Positions 17,217 through 25,236 of a DNA stretch of 64,000 nucleotides are shown one piece after another. Under the pieces are notes generated by a model, which searched no databases, was not told the DNA's origin, and worked only from the letters and a program-made list of their open reading frames with translations. This stretch comes from Halogeometricum limi. GTDB lineage: Archaea > Halobacteriota > Halobacteria > Halobacteriales > Haloferacaceae. Both the position numbers and the translations under genes were made by a program. The stretch's first letter is position 1; the number at the start of each line of letters is the position of its first letter. The DNA is taken from assembly GCF_900115785.1 (NCBI RefSeq), contig NZ_FOYS01000005.1, positions 124,001 through 188,000 of the forward strand, read 5' to 3'.

Positions 17217-18551
17217 TCAGAGGAGTGCGTTGATCTCCTTCGCCGCCTTGTCGAGCGCCTTCTCCGGTTCTTCACCCTGCCACATCGACTGCGCCTGCGT
17301 GTGGACCGTGTTCCACATCTTCGTCACCTCGGGGTGACTCGGGAACGAGATGGTGTTCTCCATCTCCTGTGCGACCGGCTTCAGTTTCGGGTTGTTCTCG
17401 ATGAACGACTGGAACGCGTCCGTCTCGTAGGCGTCTTTCCGGCCGGGGAACCCGCCCATCGACTTCGTGACGTTCTTCTGCACCTCCATCGAGTTGATGT
17501 AGTTCAGCCACTCCAGCCCGATGTCTTGGTTCGCACCGCCGCGTTTCGGAATCGAGTAGAAGACGCCGGCGCTCCACGTGTGGCTCTTCTCTATCTGCGG
17601 TCCGCCCGGGTACGGCATGTACTGCCAGTCGAGGCCGCTGTCGCGCAGACGCGGGTAGTGCCACGACCCGGCGAAACACATCGCCGACTCCCCGGCGAGC
17701 AGGTCCTCGATGGCCGCCGTTCCGCCGGGGTTGCGCGCGATGATGCTCTCCTCTTCGACGACTTTCGGTTGGAGGAAGTTCGCCGCTTCGAGAGCGGCGT
17801 CGTTATTGATGATGGCCTCCGTCCCGTCCTCGTTGAGGTAGCCGCTGCCGTTCGAGAGCGCGAAGCAGTCGAACCCTTCGCCCGCGGACATCGAGTAGCC
17901 CGTTCCGTGCTCTTTCGCGAGGGTGTCGACCCACGACCCGAACTCCTCCCAACTCGGTCGGTACGTCGGGTCCGGAACCTCCAGTCCAGCCTCCTCGAAC
18001 ATCTTCGTGTTGATGGCGACGAGGCGGCAGTCGGCGTACCACGGCACGGCCCACAGCGTGTCGTCGTAGCTGGCGTTGCTCCGCGCGGCGGAGACGTAGT
18101 CGTCCGGGTCGAAGCCGTGCTCTTCGAGGTTGAGCGCGACGCCTTTGTCCGCGAAGCGCGGCACCCACAGCACCGACAGCGCCAGACTGTCCGGCGCGTT
18201 CCCGGCCGGAATCGCCGTCGTCGCCTTCGCGAGGTAGTTCTCGAAGGGGTAGTACTCCCAGCTGACGTCCGAAATCGCGTCGCTCTGTTGTGCGAGTTCG
18301 CTCGCTTGCTCGTCTCGTATCGGCGAGAGTCCGGGGTCGTTCCACGCCCACAGCGTTGCCGTAGAGGCACTTCCGCCTCCGTCGGAACCGCTGTCGCCGC
18401 CCGAGTCGGTCCCTGTGCCCGACCCGCCGCCGGACTCGCCGCCGTCGGTTCCGCCGTTGGTTCCACCGCTCGAACATCCAGCCAGCCCCGCCGCGCCAGC
18501 AGCGCCCGCCAGCGCGATGAGCTTCCGTCGAGTGACATTTCTGTTGCTCAT
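17217..18551 (-). CDS. Sugar-binding lipoprotein of the carbohydrate ABC importer
   Basis: Extracellular solute-binding protein, family 1, 444 residues. The N-terminus has a twin-arginine signal (TRRKLIALAGAAGAAG) and lipobox LAGC, followed by a long Gly/Ser/Thr/Asp linker typical of exported haloarchaeal lipoproteins. The mature part shows family features such as SWEEFGSWVDTLAK and GESAMCFAGSWHYPRLRDSG, which correspond to the ligand-capturing region of MalE/UgpB-like proteins. It is the first gene of the transporter block after the ATPase, with its own TATA-like box about 30 nt upstream. Confidence 0.9.
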   Translation of the reverse strand: MSNRNVTRRKLIALAGAAGAAGLAGCSSGGTNGGTDGGESGGGSGTGTDSGGDSGSDGGGSASTATLWAWNDPGLSPIRDEQASELAQQSDAISDVSWEYYPFENYLAKATTAIPAGNAPDSLALSVLWVPRFADKGVALNLEEHGFDPDDYVSAARSNASYDDTLWAVPWYADCRLVAINTKMFEEAGLEVPDPTYRPSWEEFGSWVDTLAKEHGTGYSMSAGEGFDCFALSNGSGYLNEDGTEAIINNDAALEAANFLQPKVVEEESIIARNPGGTAAIEDLLAGESAMCFAGSWHYPRLRDSGLDWQYMPYPGGPQIEKSHTWSAGVFYSIPKRGGANQDIGLEWLNYINSMEVQKNVTKSMGGFPGRKDAYETDAFQSFIENNPKLKPVAQEMENTISFPSHPEVTKMWNTVHTQAQSMWQGEEPEKALDKAAKEINALL

Positions 18552-18578
18552 ACTGCCTCGTCGGAGAAAAACGGGCGT

Positions 18579-18608
18579 TCGTCATAAATCTTTGGCAGGT
18601 GGTACCAC
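18579..18608 (-). promoter_or_regulatory. Promoter of the sugar-binding-protein gene with upstream palindrome
   Basis: Read on the minus strand, AGATTTATGAC (about 18580-18590) is a TATA-like box about 30-35 nt before the ATG at 18551. Just upstream is a perfect ten-base palindrome GTGGTACCAC (18599-18608), in the BRE/activator position. The same AGATTTAT core occurs in the promoter of the transporter ATPase gene at 19904-19912. Confidence 0.45.
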
Positions 18609-18732
18609 ACCACGACTCCAGTCTCGTCAGTGATGAGGGTGGGTGGCCGCCGGTTCGGCGGGATGGGACGTCCGCACGCCTCGTCGTCGGGCGCGACGTC
18701 GACAGTCGCAGACGGTTTCGGGCGCAGAGCGG

Positions 18733-19869
18733 TCAGGCGCGGACGTCGACGCTCACGTTCGTCGCGTTCGAGACGCTCCGCGACTTCACCGCTTCGCCCG
18801 TCTTCGCGTCGAACAGGTGCATCTTCTCCTCGGGAATCGCCAGTTCGAGCGTCGTCCCCGTCTCGGCGACTCGCTCTCCGGTGAGCGTCACCGTGTACTG
18901 CTGGTCGCCGATGTCGACGTATACGTACGTCGTTTCGCCCATCGGTTCGGTGACCGTGACGGGTGCGGCGATGGTCTCGGGTCCCCGTTCGCCTCTCACG
19001 TCGAAACTCTCGGGCCGGACGCCGAGCGTCAACGCTCCCTCGTGTCCGGCGAGTTGCTCTCTCGTCTCCTCGGAGAGGTCACACTCGAAACTGTCGTGAA
19101 CGAGGGTTCCGTCGCTGTACTCCACGTCGAAGAAGTTCATCGAGGGCGACCCGATGAACCCCGCGACGAAGCGGTTGTTCGGTTCGTAGTAACACTCCAA
19201 CGGCGTTCCGATCTGTTGGAGTTCGCCGCCGTCGAGGATGACGATACGGTCGCCCATCGTCATCGCCTCCGTCTGGTCGTGGGTGACGTAGATGGTGGTG
19301 ATTCCGAGGTCCTGTTGGAGGTTCTGGAGTTCGGTCCGCATCGTCGTCCGGAGTTTCGCGTCGAGGTTCGACAGCGGTTCGTCCATCAGGAACACCTCCG
19401 GTTCGCGGACGATTGCTCTCCCGAGGGCGACGCGTTGCTGTTGGCCGCCGGAGAGTTCGCCGGGTTTCTTCTCCAACAGGTCGCCGATGCCCATCATCTC
19501 CGCCACCTTCGACACCCGCCGGTCTATCTCGTCGCCGGACATGTCCGTCGACATCTCCAGTCCGAAGCCGATGTTCTTCCGGGCGGTCATGTGCGGGTAG
19601 AGCGCGTAGTTCTGAAACACCATCGCGATGTCTCGCTCCGTCGGCGGTTGGTGCGTGATGTCGTCGCCGTTCAGGAGAATCTCGCCGCTGGTGACCGTCT
19701 CCAACCCGGCGATACAACGCAGCGTCGTCGACTTCCCGCATCCGGACGGGCCGACGAAGATGAGGAACTCGCCGTCGTTGATGTCGATGTCCAGGTCGTC
19801 GACCGCGACGATGGACTGGTCGCCGTCCGCGAACACCTTCCGGAGGTTGCGGATGTCTAGCTTACCCAT
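18733..19869 (-). CDS. Carbohydrate ABC transporter ATPase, UgpC/MsmX type
   Basis: ATP-binding subunit driving the CUT1 sugar importer, 378 residues. Walker A GPSGCGKST is at about residues 40-48, the signature LSGGQQQRVALGRA near 139-152, Walker B with EVFLMDEPLSNLDA follows, and the H-loop is in YVTHDQTEAM. The C-terminal third is the TOBE/MOI domain found in MalK-like ATPases that often carry regulatory roles. It lies upstream of the binding-protein gene with 181 nt between them and its own promoter. These ATPases can serve several importers. Confidence 0.92.
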   Translation of the reverse strand: MGKLDIRNLRKVFADGDQSIVAVDDLDIDINDGEFLIFVGPSGCGKSTTLRCIAGLETVTSGEILLNGDDITHQPPTERDIAMVFQNYALYPHMTARKNIGFGLEMSTDMSGDEIDRRVSKVAEMMGIGDLLEKKPGELSGGQQQRVALGRAIVREPEVFLMDEPLSNLDAKLRTTMRTELQNLQQDLGITTIYVTHDQTEAMTMGDRIVILDGGELQQIGTPLECYYEPNNRFVAGFIGSPSMNFFDVEYSDGTLVHDSFECDLSEETREQLAGHEGALTLGVRPESFDVRGERGPETIAAPVTVTEPMGETTYVYVDIGDQQYTVTLTGERVAETGTTLELAIPEEKMHLFDAKTGEAVKSRSVSNATNVSVDVRA

Positions 19870-19900
19870 GGAAACTCACTACGTGCCGAATTGGGACAGA

Positions 19901-19917
19901 CTGTAATAAATCTACAG
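19901..19917 (-). promoter_or_regulatory. Operator-like dyad CTGTA-N7-TACAG around the TATA box of the ABC ATPase gene
   Basis: Five-base perfect arms enclose GATTTAT (read on the minus strand), which is the only TATA-like sequence upstream of the ATPase ATG at 19869. A protein bound to the dyad would compete with TBP. The spacing of about 39 nt to the ATG implies a short 5' leader of about 10 nt. The arms match those at 8812-8822 and 22786-22801. Confidence 0.45.
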
Positions 19918-19967
19918 GACGACCGGGTCGGCGTCGACCGTCGGCCGCGACGCCCCGCGAAGACGCG

Positions 19968-20993
19968 TCACCGCGAGGAGACGCGGCCGCCGGACTCGGC
20001 GGCTCTGCGTGCGTCGAGCGTCAGTTCGAGCGTCTTCAGCGCGTCGCCGAAGTCGGAGCGCACGCCGTCGTCTGCGTCTCCACTTCCCGCTTCCCGCGCG
20101 TTTTCCGCCGCGGCCGCACGGAGGAACGCCTCGAACTCCCGCCGATACCAGCCCCCGTCGCCCTCGAACGCCACCGTTTCGCCGTCGACGGTTCCGGTCA
20201 GCGTGTGCTCGAAGTAGTCGAGTTCGAGGAAGGCGTCTTCGGCGTTGATTCGCACCCGGAACCGCGATTCCGGGGAGGCGCACGACGACGAGACGTGCGA
20301 GACGGCCCCCGAATCGTGTTCGAGCGTCACCGACGTCGTGTCCTGAAAGTCGACGGCGTCGACGAGTCTGCGGTCCGTCCCGCTTCCTATCGCCGCCGTC
20401 GCGTCACCGAGGAGGTACCGATGGAGGTCGTAGACGTGCGTGGACTGTTCGACGAGTTGCCCGCCCGAGCGCGCCCGTTCGCGCCACCACGGCGTGTCGG
20501 GAAGCGGCACCCAATACGTGCTGTCGACGTGACCCATCGTTCGACCGTCCAGCAGTTCCCGTGCACGCTCGGTTATCTGCGCGTACCGACAGACGTACCC
20601 GACGTGTGTGAGGACCCCGGCGTCTTCGACGACTTGCGCCGTCTCGCGGACGGCGTCGGCGTCCAGACCGAGCGGTTTCTCCACGAAGAGGGCGACGTCG
20701 CGTTCGGCCGCGACTCGTTCGTACTCGCCGTGCGCGAACGGCGGGACGGCGACGACGACGGCGTCCAGCGACTCCGATTCGAGGAGGTCGACGCCGTCGG
20801 TGTAGGCCGCGGCACCGCGCGGTTCGGCCGCCTCCCGCGCCCGCGACTCGTCGACGTCCGCGACGCCGACCAACTCGACGTCGAGTCGCCCTCCGTCTCG
20901 GTCCCGCAGACCGTCTTCGGACGCCTCGTCGAGCGTCGCTAAGTGGACCGAAGCGATGCCTCCCGCACCGATGAATCCGACAGCGAGTGTCAC
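19968..20993 (-). CDS. Gfo/Idh/MocA-family oxidoreductase (copy 2)
   Basis: NAD(P)-dependent sugar-type oxidoreductase, 341 residues from a GTG start at 20993. The start was placed at the Rossmann strand LAVGFIGAGGIASVH; the frame is open much further upstream, but that sequence is antisense to the neighbouring gene and not protein-like. EKP is present in LFVEKPLGLDADAV. The second domain has WWRERARSGGQLVEQSTHVYDLHRYL. It is the first gene of the leftward block that includes the sugar ABC importer. The neighbouring divergent gene is a xylose-isomerase-like TIM barrel, a pairing seen in keto-sugar pathways. Confidence 0.82.
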   Translation of the reverse strand: MTLAVGFIGAGGIASVHLATLDEASEDGLRDRDGGRLDVELVGVADVDESRAREAAEPRGAAAYTDGVDLLESESLDAVVVAVPPFAHGEYERVAAERDVALFVEKPLGLDADAVRETAQVVEDAGVLTHVGYVCRYAQITERARELLDGRTMGHVDSTYWVPLPDTPWWRERARSGGQLVEQSTHVYDLHRYLLGDATAAIGSGTDRRLVDAVDFQDTTSVTLEHDSGAVSHVSSSCASPESRFRVRINAEDAFLELDYFEHTLTGTVDGETVAFEGDGGWYRREFEAFLRAAAAENAREAGSGDADDGVRSDFGDALKTLELTLDARRAAESGGRVSSR

Positions 20994-21098
20994 GTCAGTA
21001 CACACCCGTTCGGAGGCTGTTAAACGTATCTCCCGTCGTTTTCCGCAGGCTGGTCGCCACGCGAAGCTATAACTCGGTGCGGGGGGCAAGCCGTACGT

Positions 21099-21902
21099 AT
21101 GCGGTTCGCACTCAACGAGATGGGGTTCCCCAGAGACGACCTCGTATCGAACGCCGAACTCCTCGCGGAAGCCGGGTACGACGGTATCGAACCGAATCTG
21201 ACGGCGGACGGACCGCTGTGGGACGACGAGACGCTCGGAGCGTTCGCCGACCGACTGGACGAACTCGGACTCGACGTCCCCGCGGTGTCGACGACCCTCC
21301 ACTGGGAGCGCTCGCTGTCCAGCGCGGACGAAGCGACGCGAGCGGCGGGAATCGAGGCCGGAGAGCGGATGATAACCGTCGCGGAGCGACTCGACGCCGG
21401 GGCAGTGCTCGTCGTCCCCGCCGTCGTCGACGAGGAGACGCGGTACGACGAGGCGTACGACCGCGCTCTCGACTCGGTGAAACGGCTCGCGGCCGCCGGC
21501 GCGGACGCCGACGTCACCGTCTGCGTCGAGAACGTCTGGAACGACTTCCTGCTCTCGCCGCTGGAGTTCGCCCGGTTCGTCGACGAGGCGAGAGACTCCG
21601 GCCCCGTCGGGGCGTACTTCGACGTCGGCAACGTGCGTCGATTCGGCCACCCCGAGCAGTGGATTCGAATCCTCGGCGACCGCATCGAACGAGTCCACGT
21701 CAAGGACTACCGGACCGACGTCGACACCATCGACGCGTTCACGTACCCGTTGGAGGGAGACGTCGACTGGGCCGCCGTCGCGGAGGCACTCGCGGCCGTC
21801 GGATACGACGACTGGGTGACCGCGGAGGTGCCCCCCTACCGAACGGCCCCCGAACGGATGCCGCCGCGGGTCGCGTCCGACCTCGACCACCTCTTCTCGT
21901 AG
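21099..21902 (+). CDS. Sugar phosphate isomerase/epimerase-like TIM barrel (copy 1)
   Basis: A 267-residue AP-endonuclease-2/xylose-isomerase-like TIM barrel, a family that includes sugar epimerases, inosose dehydratases and keto-glycoside-cleaving enzymes. Likely metal ligands are visible in order: Glu in VCVENVWND, Asp in YFDVGNV with the following His, His/Asp in VHVKDYRTD and Glu in VTAEVPP. A CTATAAC box lies about 30 nt before the ATG. It is divergent from Gfo/Idh/MocA copy 2, with 105 nt between starts, so the two are probably controlled together. Confidence 0.85.
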   Translation: MRFALNEMGFPRDDLVSNAELLAEAGYDGIEPNLTADGPLWDDETLGAFADRLDELGLDVPAVSTTLHWERSLSSADEATRAAGIEAGERMITVAERLDAGAVLVVPAVVDEETRYDEAYDRALDSVKRLAAAGADADVTVCVENVWNDFLLSPLEFARFVDEARDSGPVGAYFDVGNVRRFGHPEQWIRILGDRIERVHVKDYRTDVDTIDAFTYPLEGDVDWAAVAEALAAVGYDDWVTAEVPPYRTAPERMPPRVASDLDHLFS

Positions 21903-21939
21903 CGCGGACTCCCGACCCGAAGCGGCACAACGCTTATTA

Positions 21940-21951
21940 CTGGCTTGCCAG
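21940..21951. promoter_or_regulatory. Palindrome CTGGC-TT-GCCAG before the PIG-L deacetylase
   Basis: Perfect five-base arms with a TT spacer, lying between the TATA-like CTTATTAC (21932-21939) and the ATG at 21964. This is where a repressor would block the start of a leaderless transcript. GC-rich short palindromes occur by chance, so this is tentative. Confidence 0.35.
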
Positions 21952-21963
21952 ACTGTCGTGTGT

Positions 21964-22662
21964 ATGCATCTCACAGCAGTAGTCGCACATCCCGACGACG
22001 CAGACATCTTCTGCGGCGGCACCCTCGCGAAGCACGCCGACAGGGGAGACGACGTCACGATAGTGTACATGACGCGCGGCGAGTACGGCGGGTTCGACAC
22101 GACGGAAGCCGAAGTCGCGGCGACCCGCGAAGACGAGGCGATGGCGGCCGCGGAGACGCTCGGGGCCGAAGCGACGTTCCTCGACTTTCAGGACGGCCGC
22201 GTCACCTACTCGCTGGAGAACAGACTCACACTCGTCGAGACGCTCCGGGAACTGCGTCCGGACGTGGTACTCACCCACTACAGCGACGACATGCACCCAG
22301 ACCACCGAACCACGTCCCGACTGGTGACGGACGCGTACTACATGTGTTCGCTCCCCCTCCTGGAGACGGACGCGGAACCGTGGGAACCGCAGAACGTCTA
22401 CTACTTCGGGAAACCGACGTCGTCGTTCGAACCGGAGACGTACATCGACGTGACAGAGTTCCACTCGACGAAAGAGGAAGCCATCCTCGAACACGAGTCA
22501 CAGGTCGAGTGGCTCGAAGAACACGGCGGTATCGACGCGGAGTTCGACGGCCTCATCGAGGGTATCCGCGCCGAGTCGCGCGTTCTCGGCCGGACGAGAG
22601 GTGTCGAGTACGCCGAAGGGTTCGTTCCCCTCCACCAGAGCGCCGACGACTACCTCGCCTGA
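21964..22662 (+). CDS. PIG-L/LmbE-family deacetylase
   Basis: Zinc-dependent N-deacetylase family protein, 232 residues. It has the defining AHPDDADIFCGGTL (His-Pro-Asp-Asp metal site, about residues 8-12) and the HPDHRTTSRLV motif near 112 that supplies the third ligand. Family members remove N-acetyl groups from amino sugars such as GlcNAc conjugates. The ATG at 21964 is preferred over a GTG two codons earlier because a CTTATTAC box is about 27 nt upstream. Its place after sugar isomerase and oxidoreductase genes suggests an N-acetylated sugar derivative as substrate; this is inference. Confidence 0.85.
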   Translation: MHLTAVVAHPDDADIFCGGTLAKHADRGDDVTIVYMTRGEYGGFDTTEAEVAATREDEAMAAAETLGAEATFLDFQDGRVTYSLENRLTLVETLRELRPDVVLTHYSDDMHPDHRTTSRLVTDAYYMCSLPLLETDAEPWEPQNVYYFGKPTSSFEPETYIDVTEFHSTKEEAILEHESQVEWLEEHGGIDAEFDGLIEGIRAESRVLGRTRGVEYAEGFVPLHQSADDYLA

Positions 22663-22770
22663 CCCGACCGGACGGTTCTTCTTTCGACGCTCGGACCGAC
22701 GCGACCCACCCGTGAGACCGACGTGTCGCTCTCCTGTGTTACTCGGTTGCTAGTGAACGCTTCCCATTCC

Positions 22771-22820
22771 ATTACAACCGTAAATCTGTAATGCCATACA
22801 GGTGAAACGAGGGGTGGGGG
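22771..22820. other. Candidate origin-recognition-box region upstream of orc1/cdc6
   Basis: Within the 239-nt gap before the orc gene lie, in order: ATTACA-N10-TGTAAT (22771-22792); CTGTA-N6-TACAG (22786-22801); and TACAGGTGAAACGA followed by two G-runs (22797-22820). The last has the GAAAC plus downstream G-string layout of archaeal ORB elements. Only one such box is visible, and no inverted partner was found, so this may be a minimal or degenerate origin, or an autoregulatory site for the orc gene. Confidence 0.45.
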
Positions 22821-22901
22821 TAGAGACACGTTCGGGAACGGGACTGTCGTCGCCGGCGGGACCACGGTGAATTTATCACGGTTGTCGGGTATCGTCACAA
22901 C

Positions 22902-24182
22902 ATGACACGGCGTAACGCCCCGGTCGAGAACGCGAGCGTCCTCGGGGACGCGTTCAGCATGCAGCAGGGTGTGTTCGCCGACAAGAGCCTCCTCGACGTC
23001 GGCCACGTGCCCGCCCCTGACCACATCGTCGCCCGGAACGAAGAGATACGCCGCCTGGCGACGGCACTCAACCCCGCACTCACGGGCGGCGCGCCGAGCA
23101 ACGCCTTCCTGTACGGCAAGACGGGCACGGGAAAGTCGCTCTGCGCGCGGTACGCGACGACGCGTATCGTGGAGGCGGCGGCGGAGAACGGCGTCGACGT
23201 CGGGCGCGTCATCGTCGACTGCTCGCAGGACGACACCGAGACGCGGGCGGTGCGGGCGACGGTTCGAGGGTTGAACGACGCCGAGGAGACGGGCGTCGTC
23301 GTCCCCGAGACGGGACTCGGTCGCTCGCGGTACTACGGTCTGCTCTGGGAGGTTCTCGACGCGCGCTTCGACGTCGCACTCGTCGTCCTCGACGAGATCG
23401 ACTGCTTGGACGACACCGAGTATCTCATGCAGTTGTCGCGGGCCGCCGAGGCGGGCAAACTCGACCGGTGCTCGGTCGGAGTCGTCGGTATCAGTAACAA
23501 GATAAAGTATCGGAACCGACTCGAAGAACGCGTCAAGAGTAGCCTCCAAGAGCGCGAAATCGTGTTCACCCCGTACGACCGCGAAGCGCTCCGCGAGATA
23601 ATTCGGAGTCGCCTGTCGGCGTTCGACGACGACGTCGTCGGCGAAGACGTGGTCTCGAAGTGCGCGTGTCTGGCCGCCGAGGAACACGGCGACGCCCGGA
23701 AGGCCATCAACCTCCTCCGACACGCGGGCGAACTCGCGGCGAGTGACGGGAGCGACCAGTTGACCGCCGACCACGTGCTGGACGCTAAGAACGTCGCCGA
23801 ACGCGACCGGATGCGAGAACTCATCGCCGGAGGCACGGTTCAACAGAAGGCCACTCTCCTCGCCGTCACGTCGCTCGCACTCGTCGAGAAGACGCGGACG
23901 TTCAAGACGCCCGAGGTGTACGCCGCCTACGAAGACATCTGCGCGGAGACCGGGCTAGAGACGCTCTCGAAGCGCCGCGTCCACGACCTGTTGCGGGAGT
24001 GGGAGTTCCTCGAAGTGCTGGAGATAACGCGTACGGGGGGCGGACGCGCCCGCGGAAGCTACCTCCAGCACCGACTGTTAGAGGACCCGTCGCTCGTCCG
24101 GTCGGCGTTCGACCAGAGCGGCCGGTTCGCCGGTGTCGGCTTCGCGTCCGGCGGTACCACGACGACGTGGTCGAACATCTGA
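22902..24182 (+). CDS. orc: Orc1/Cdc6-type replication initiator
   Basis: AAA+ origin-binding initiator, 426 residues. Walker A YGKTGTGKS is at about 71-79, Walker B VVLDEID at 161-167, sensor 1 in VVGISNK at about 194-200, and the arginine-finger helix ERVKSSL at 209-215. The C-terminal winged helix spans roughly 310-395 (TFKTPEVYAAYEDICAETGL, SKRRVHDLLREWEFLEVLE). Haloarchaea carry many orc paralogues, often one per replicon or origin. It is isolated among sugar genes, with a single ORB-like element upstream, so it may mark a secondary origin or the remnant of an integrated replicon. Confidence 0.93.
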   Translation: MTRRNAPVENASVLGDAFSMQQGVFADKSLLDVGHVPAPDHIVARNEEIRRLATALNPALTGGAPSNAFLYGKTGTGKSLCARYATTRIVEAAAENGVDVGRVIVDCSQDDTETRAVRATVRGLNDAEETGVVVPETGLGRSRYYGLLWEVLDARFDVALVVLDEIDCLDDTEYLMQLSRAAEAGKLDRCSVGVVGISNKIKYRNRLEERVKSSLQEREIVFTPYDREALREIIRSRLSAFDDDVVGEDVVSKCACLAAEEHGDARKAINLLRHAGELAASDGSDQLTADHVLDAKNVAERDRMRELIAGGTVQQKATLLAVTSLALVEKTRTFKTPEVYAAYEDICAETGLETLSKRRVHDLLREWEFLEVLEITRTGGGRARGSYLQHRLLEDPSLVRSAFDQSGRFAGVGFASGGTTTTWSNI

Positions 24183-24237
24183 CCCACGTCTCACCCTGCA
24201 GAAGTTTTATTATCGCGAGTTCCGCACGATAGCACTG

Positions 24238-25236
24238 ATGCAACGAGTTGGACTAGTGGGGAGTGGCTTCATGGCCACGACTCATGCTACCAGTTATCAG
24301 GAAATCGCCGACGCGGAGGTGGTCGCCGTCGCCTCGCTCTCAGACGATAGAGAGGCGTTCGCGGCGGAACACACACCGGATGCGGACGTGTACGGCGACG
24401 CAGAAGAGATGATGGACGACGCGGACGTCACGATGGTCGACGTCTGCACGCCGACGCCGACGCACCGGTCGCTCGTCGAGGCGGCGGCGGAACGCGGCCT
24501 CGACGCGTTCTGCGAGAAACCGCTCGCTCGAACCGTGGCGGACGCCGACGCCATCGTCGACGCCGTCGAAGACGCCGGTATCACGTTCATGACCGGGCAC
24601 GTCCTCCGATACTTCCCCGAGTACGTCGAGGCCAAGCGCCGCATCGACGCCGGCGAAATCGGCACGCTGGGGACGCTCCACACCGAACGGCTCTCGGCCC
24701 CGCCGCGGTACGGCACCAACTCCTGGTTCGGAGACAAAGACCAGAGCGGCGGCGTCCTCCTCGACATGGCTATCCACGACTTCGACTACCTCCGCTGGGT
24801 CGTCGGCGAGGTGAACCGGGTGTTCGCTCGGACGGCCGAGTGGGACGACGGCCACCTGAACCAGCACTCCTCGGTGTTGCTGCGCTTCGAGGACGGGACG
24901 ACGGGACACGTCGAAGCGTCGTGGGGCTACCCCGACGGGTCGCCGTTCGTCACCAGTTACGAACTCGCCGGCGACGGCGGCCTCTTGGAGTTCGACGCTC
25001 GCGACGAGAACGCCGTCCGCGTCTCCGGCGGCGCGGAGGGGGCGAACGCTCCGTCGAGTCCGCTCGCGAAGAGTCCGTACACGCAGGAACTCGAACATTT
25101 CGTCGACTGCGTCGAGACGGGTCGCGACCCGGACATCACCCCGGACGACGCCCGCGCGGCGGTCAGAATCGCGCTCGCCGCGATAGCCTCCAGCGAACGC
25201 GGCGAACCCGTCTCGCCCGCGGAGGTGGGGACGTGA
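24238..25236 (+). CDS. Gfo/Idh/MocA-family oxidoreductase (copy 3)
   Basis: Sugar-type NAD(P)-dependent oxidoreductase, 332 residues. The Rossmann domain starts MQRVGLVGSGFMATTH; EKP is in FCEKPLARTVADAD; and the second domain has SGGVLLDMAIHDFDYLRWVVGEV with the catalytic Asp and His pair. The ATG lies 27 nt after a GTTTTATTATC box, so it starts a transcript. It overlaps the next gene by GTGA, so copies 3 and 4 are co-translated and may act as successive steps or as a hetero-oligomer. Confidence 0.87.
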   Translation: MQRVGLVGSGFMATTHATSYQEIADAEVVAVASLSDDREAFAAEHTPDADVYGDAEEMMDDADVTMVDVCTPTPTHRSLVEAAAERGLDAFCEKPLARTVADADAIVDAVEDAGITFMTGHVLRYFPEYVEAKRRIDAGEIGTLGTLHTERLSAPPRYGTNSWFGDKDQSGGVLLDMAIHDFDYLRWVVGEVNRVFARTAEWDDGHLNQHSSVLLRFEDGTTGHVEASWGYPDGSPFVTSYELAGDGGLLEFDARDENAVRVSGGAEGANAPSSPLAKSPYTQELEHFVDCVETGRDPDITPDDARAAVRIALAAIASSERGEPVSPAEVGT

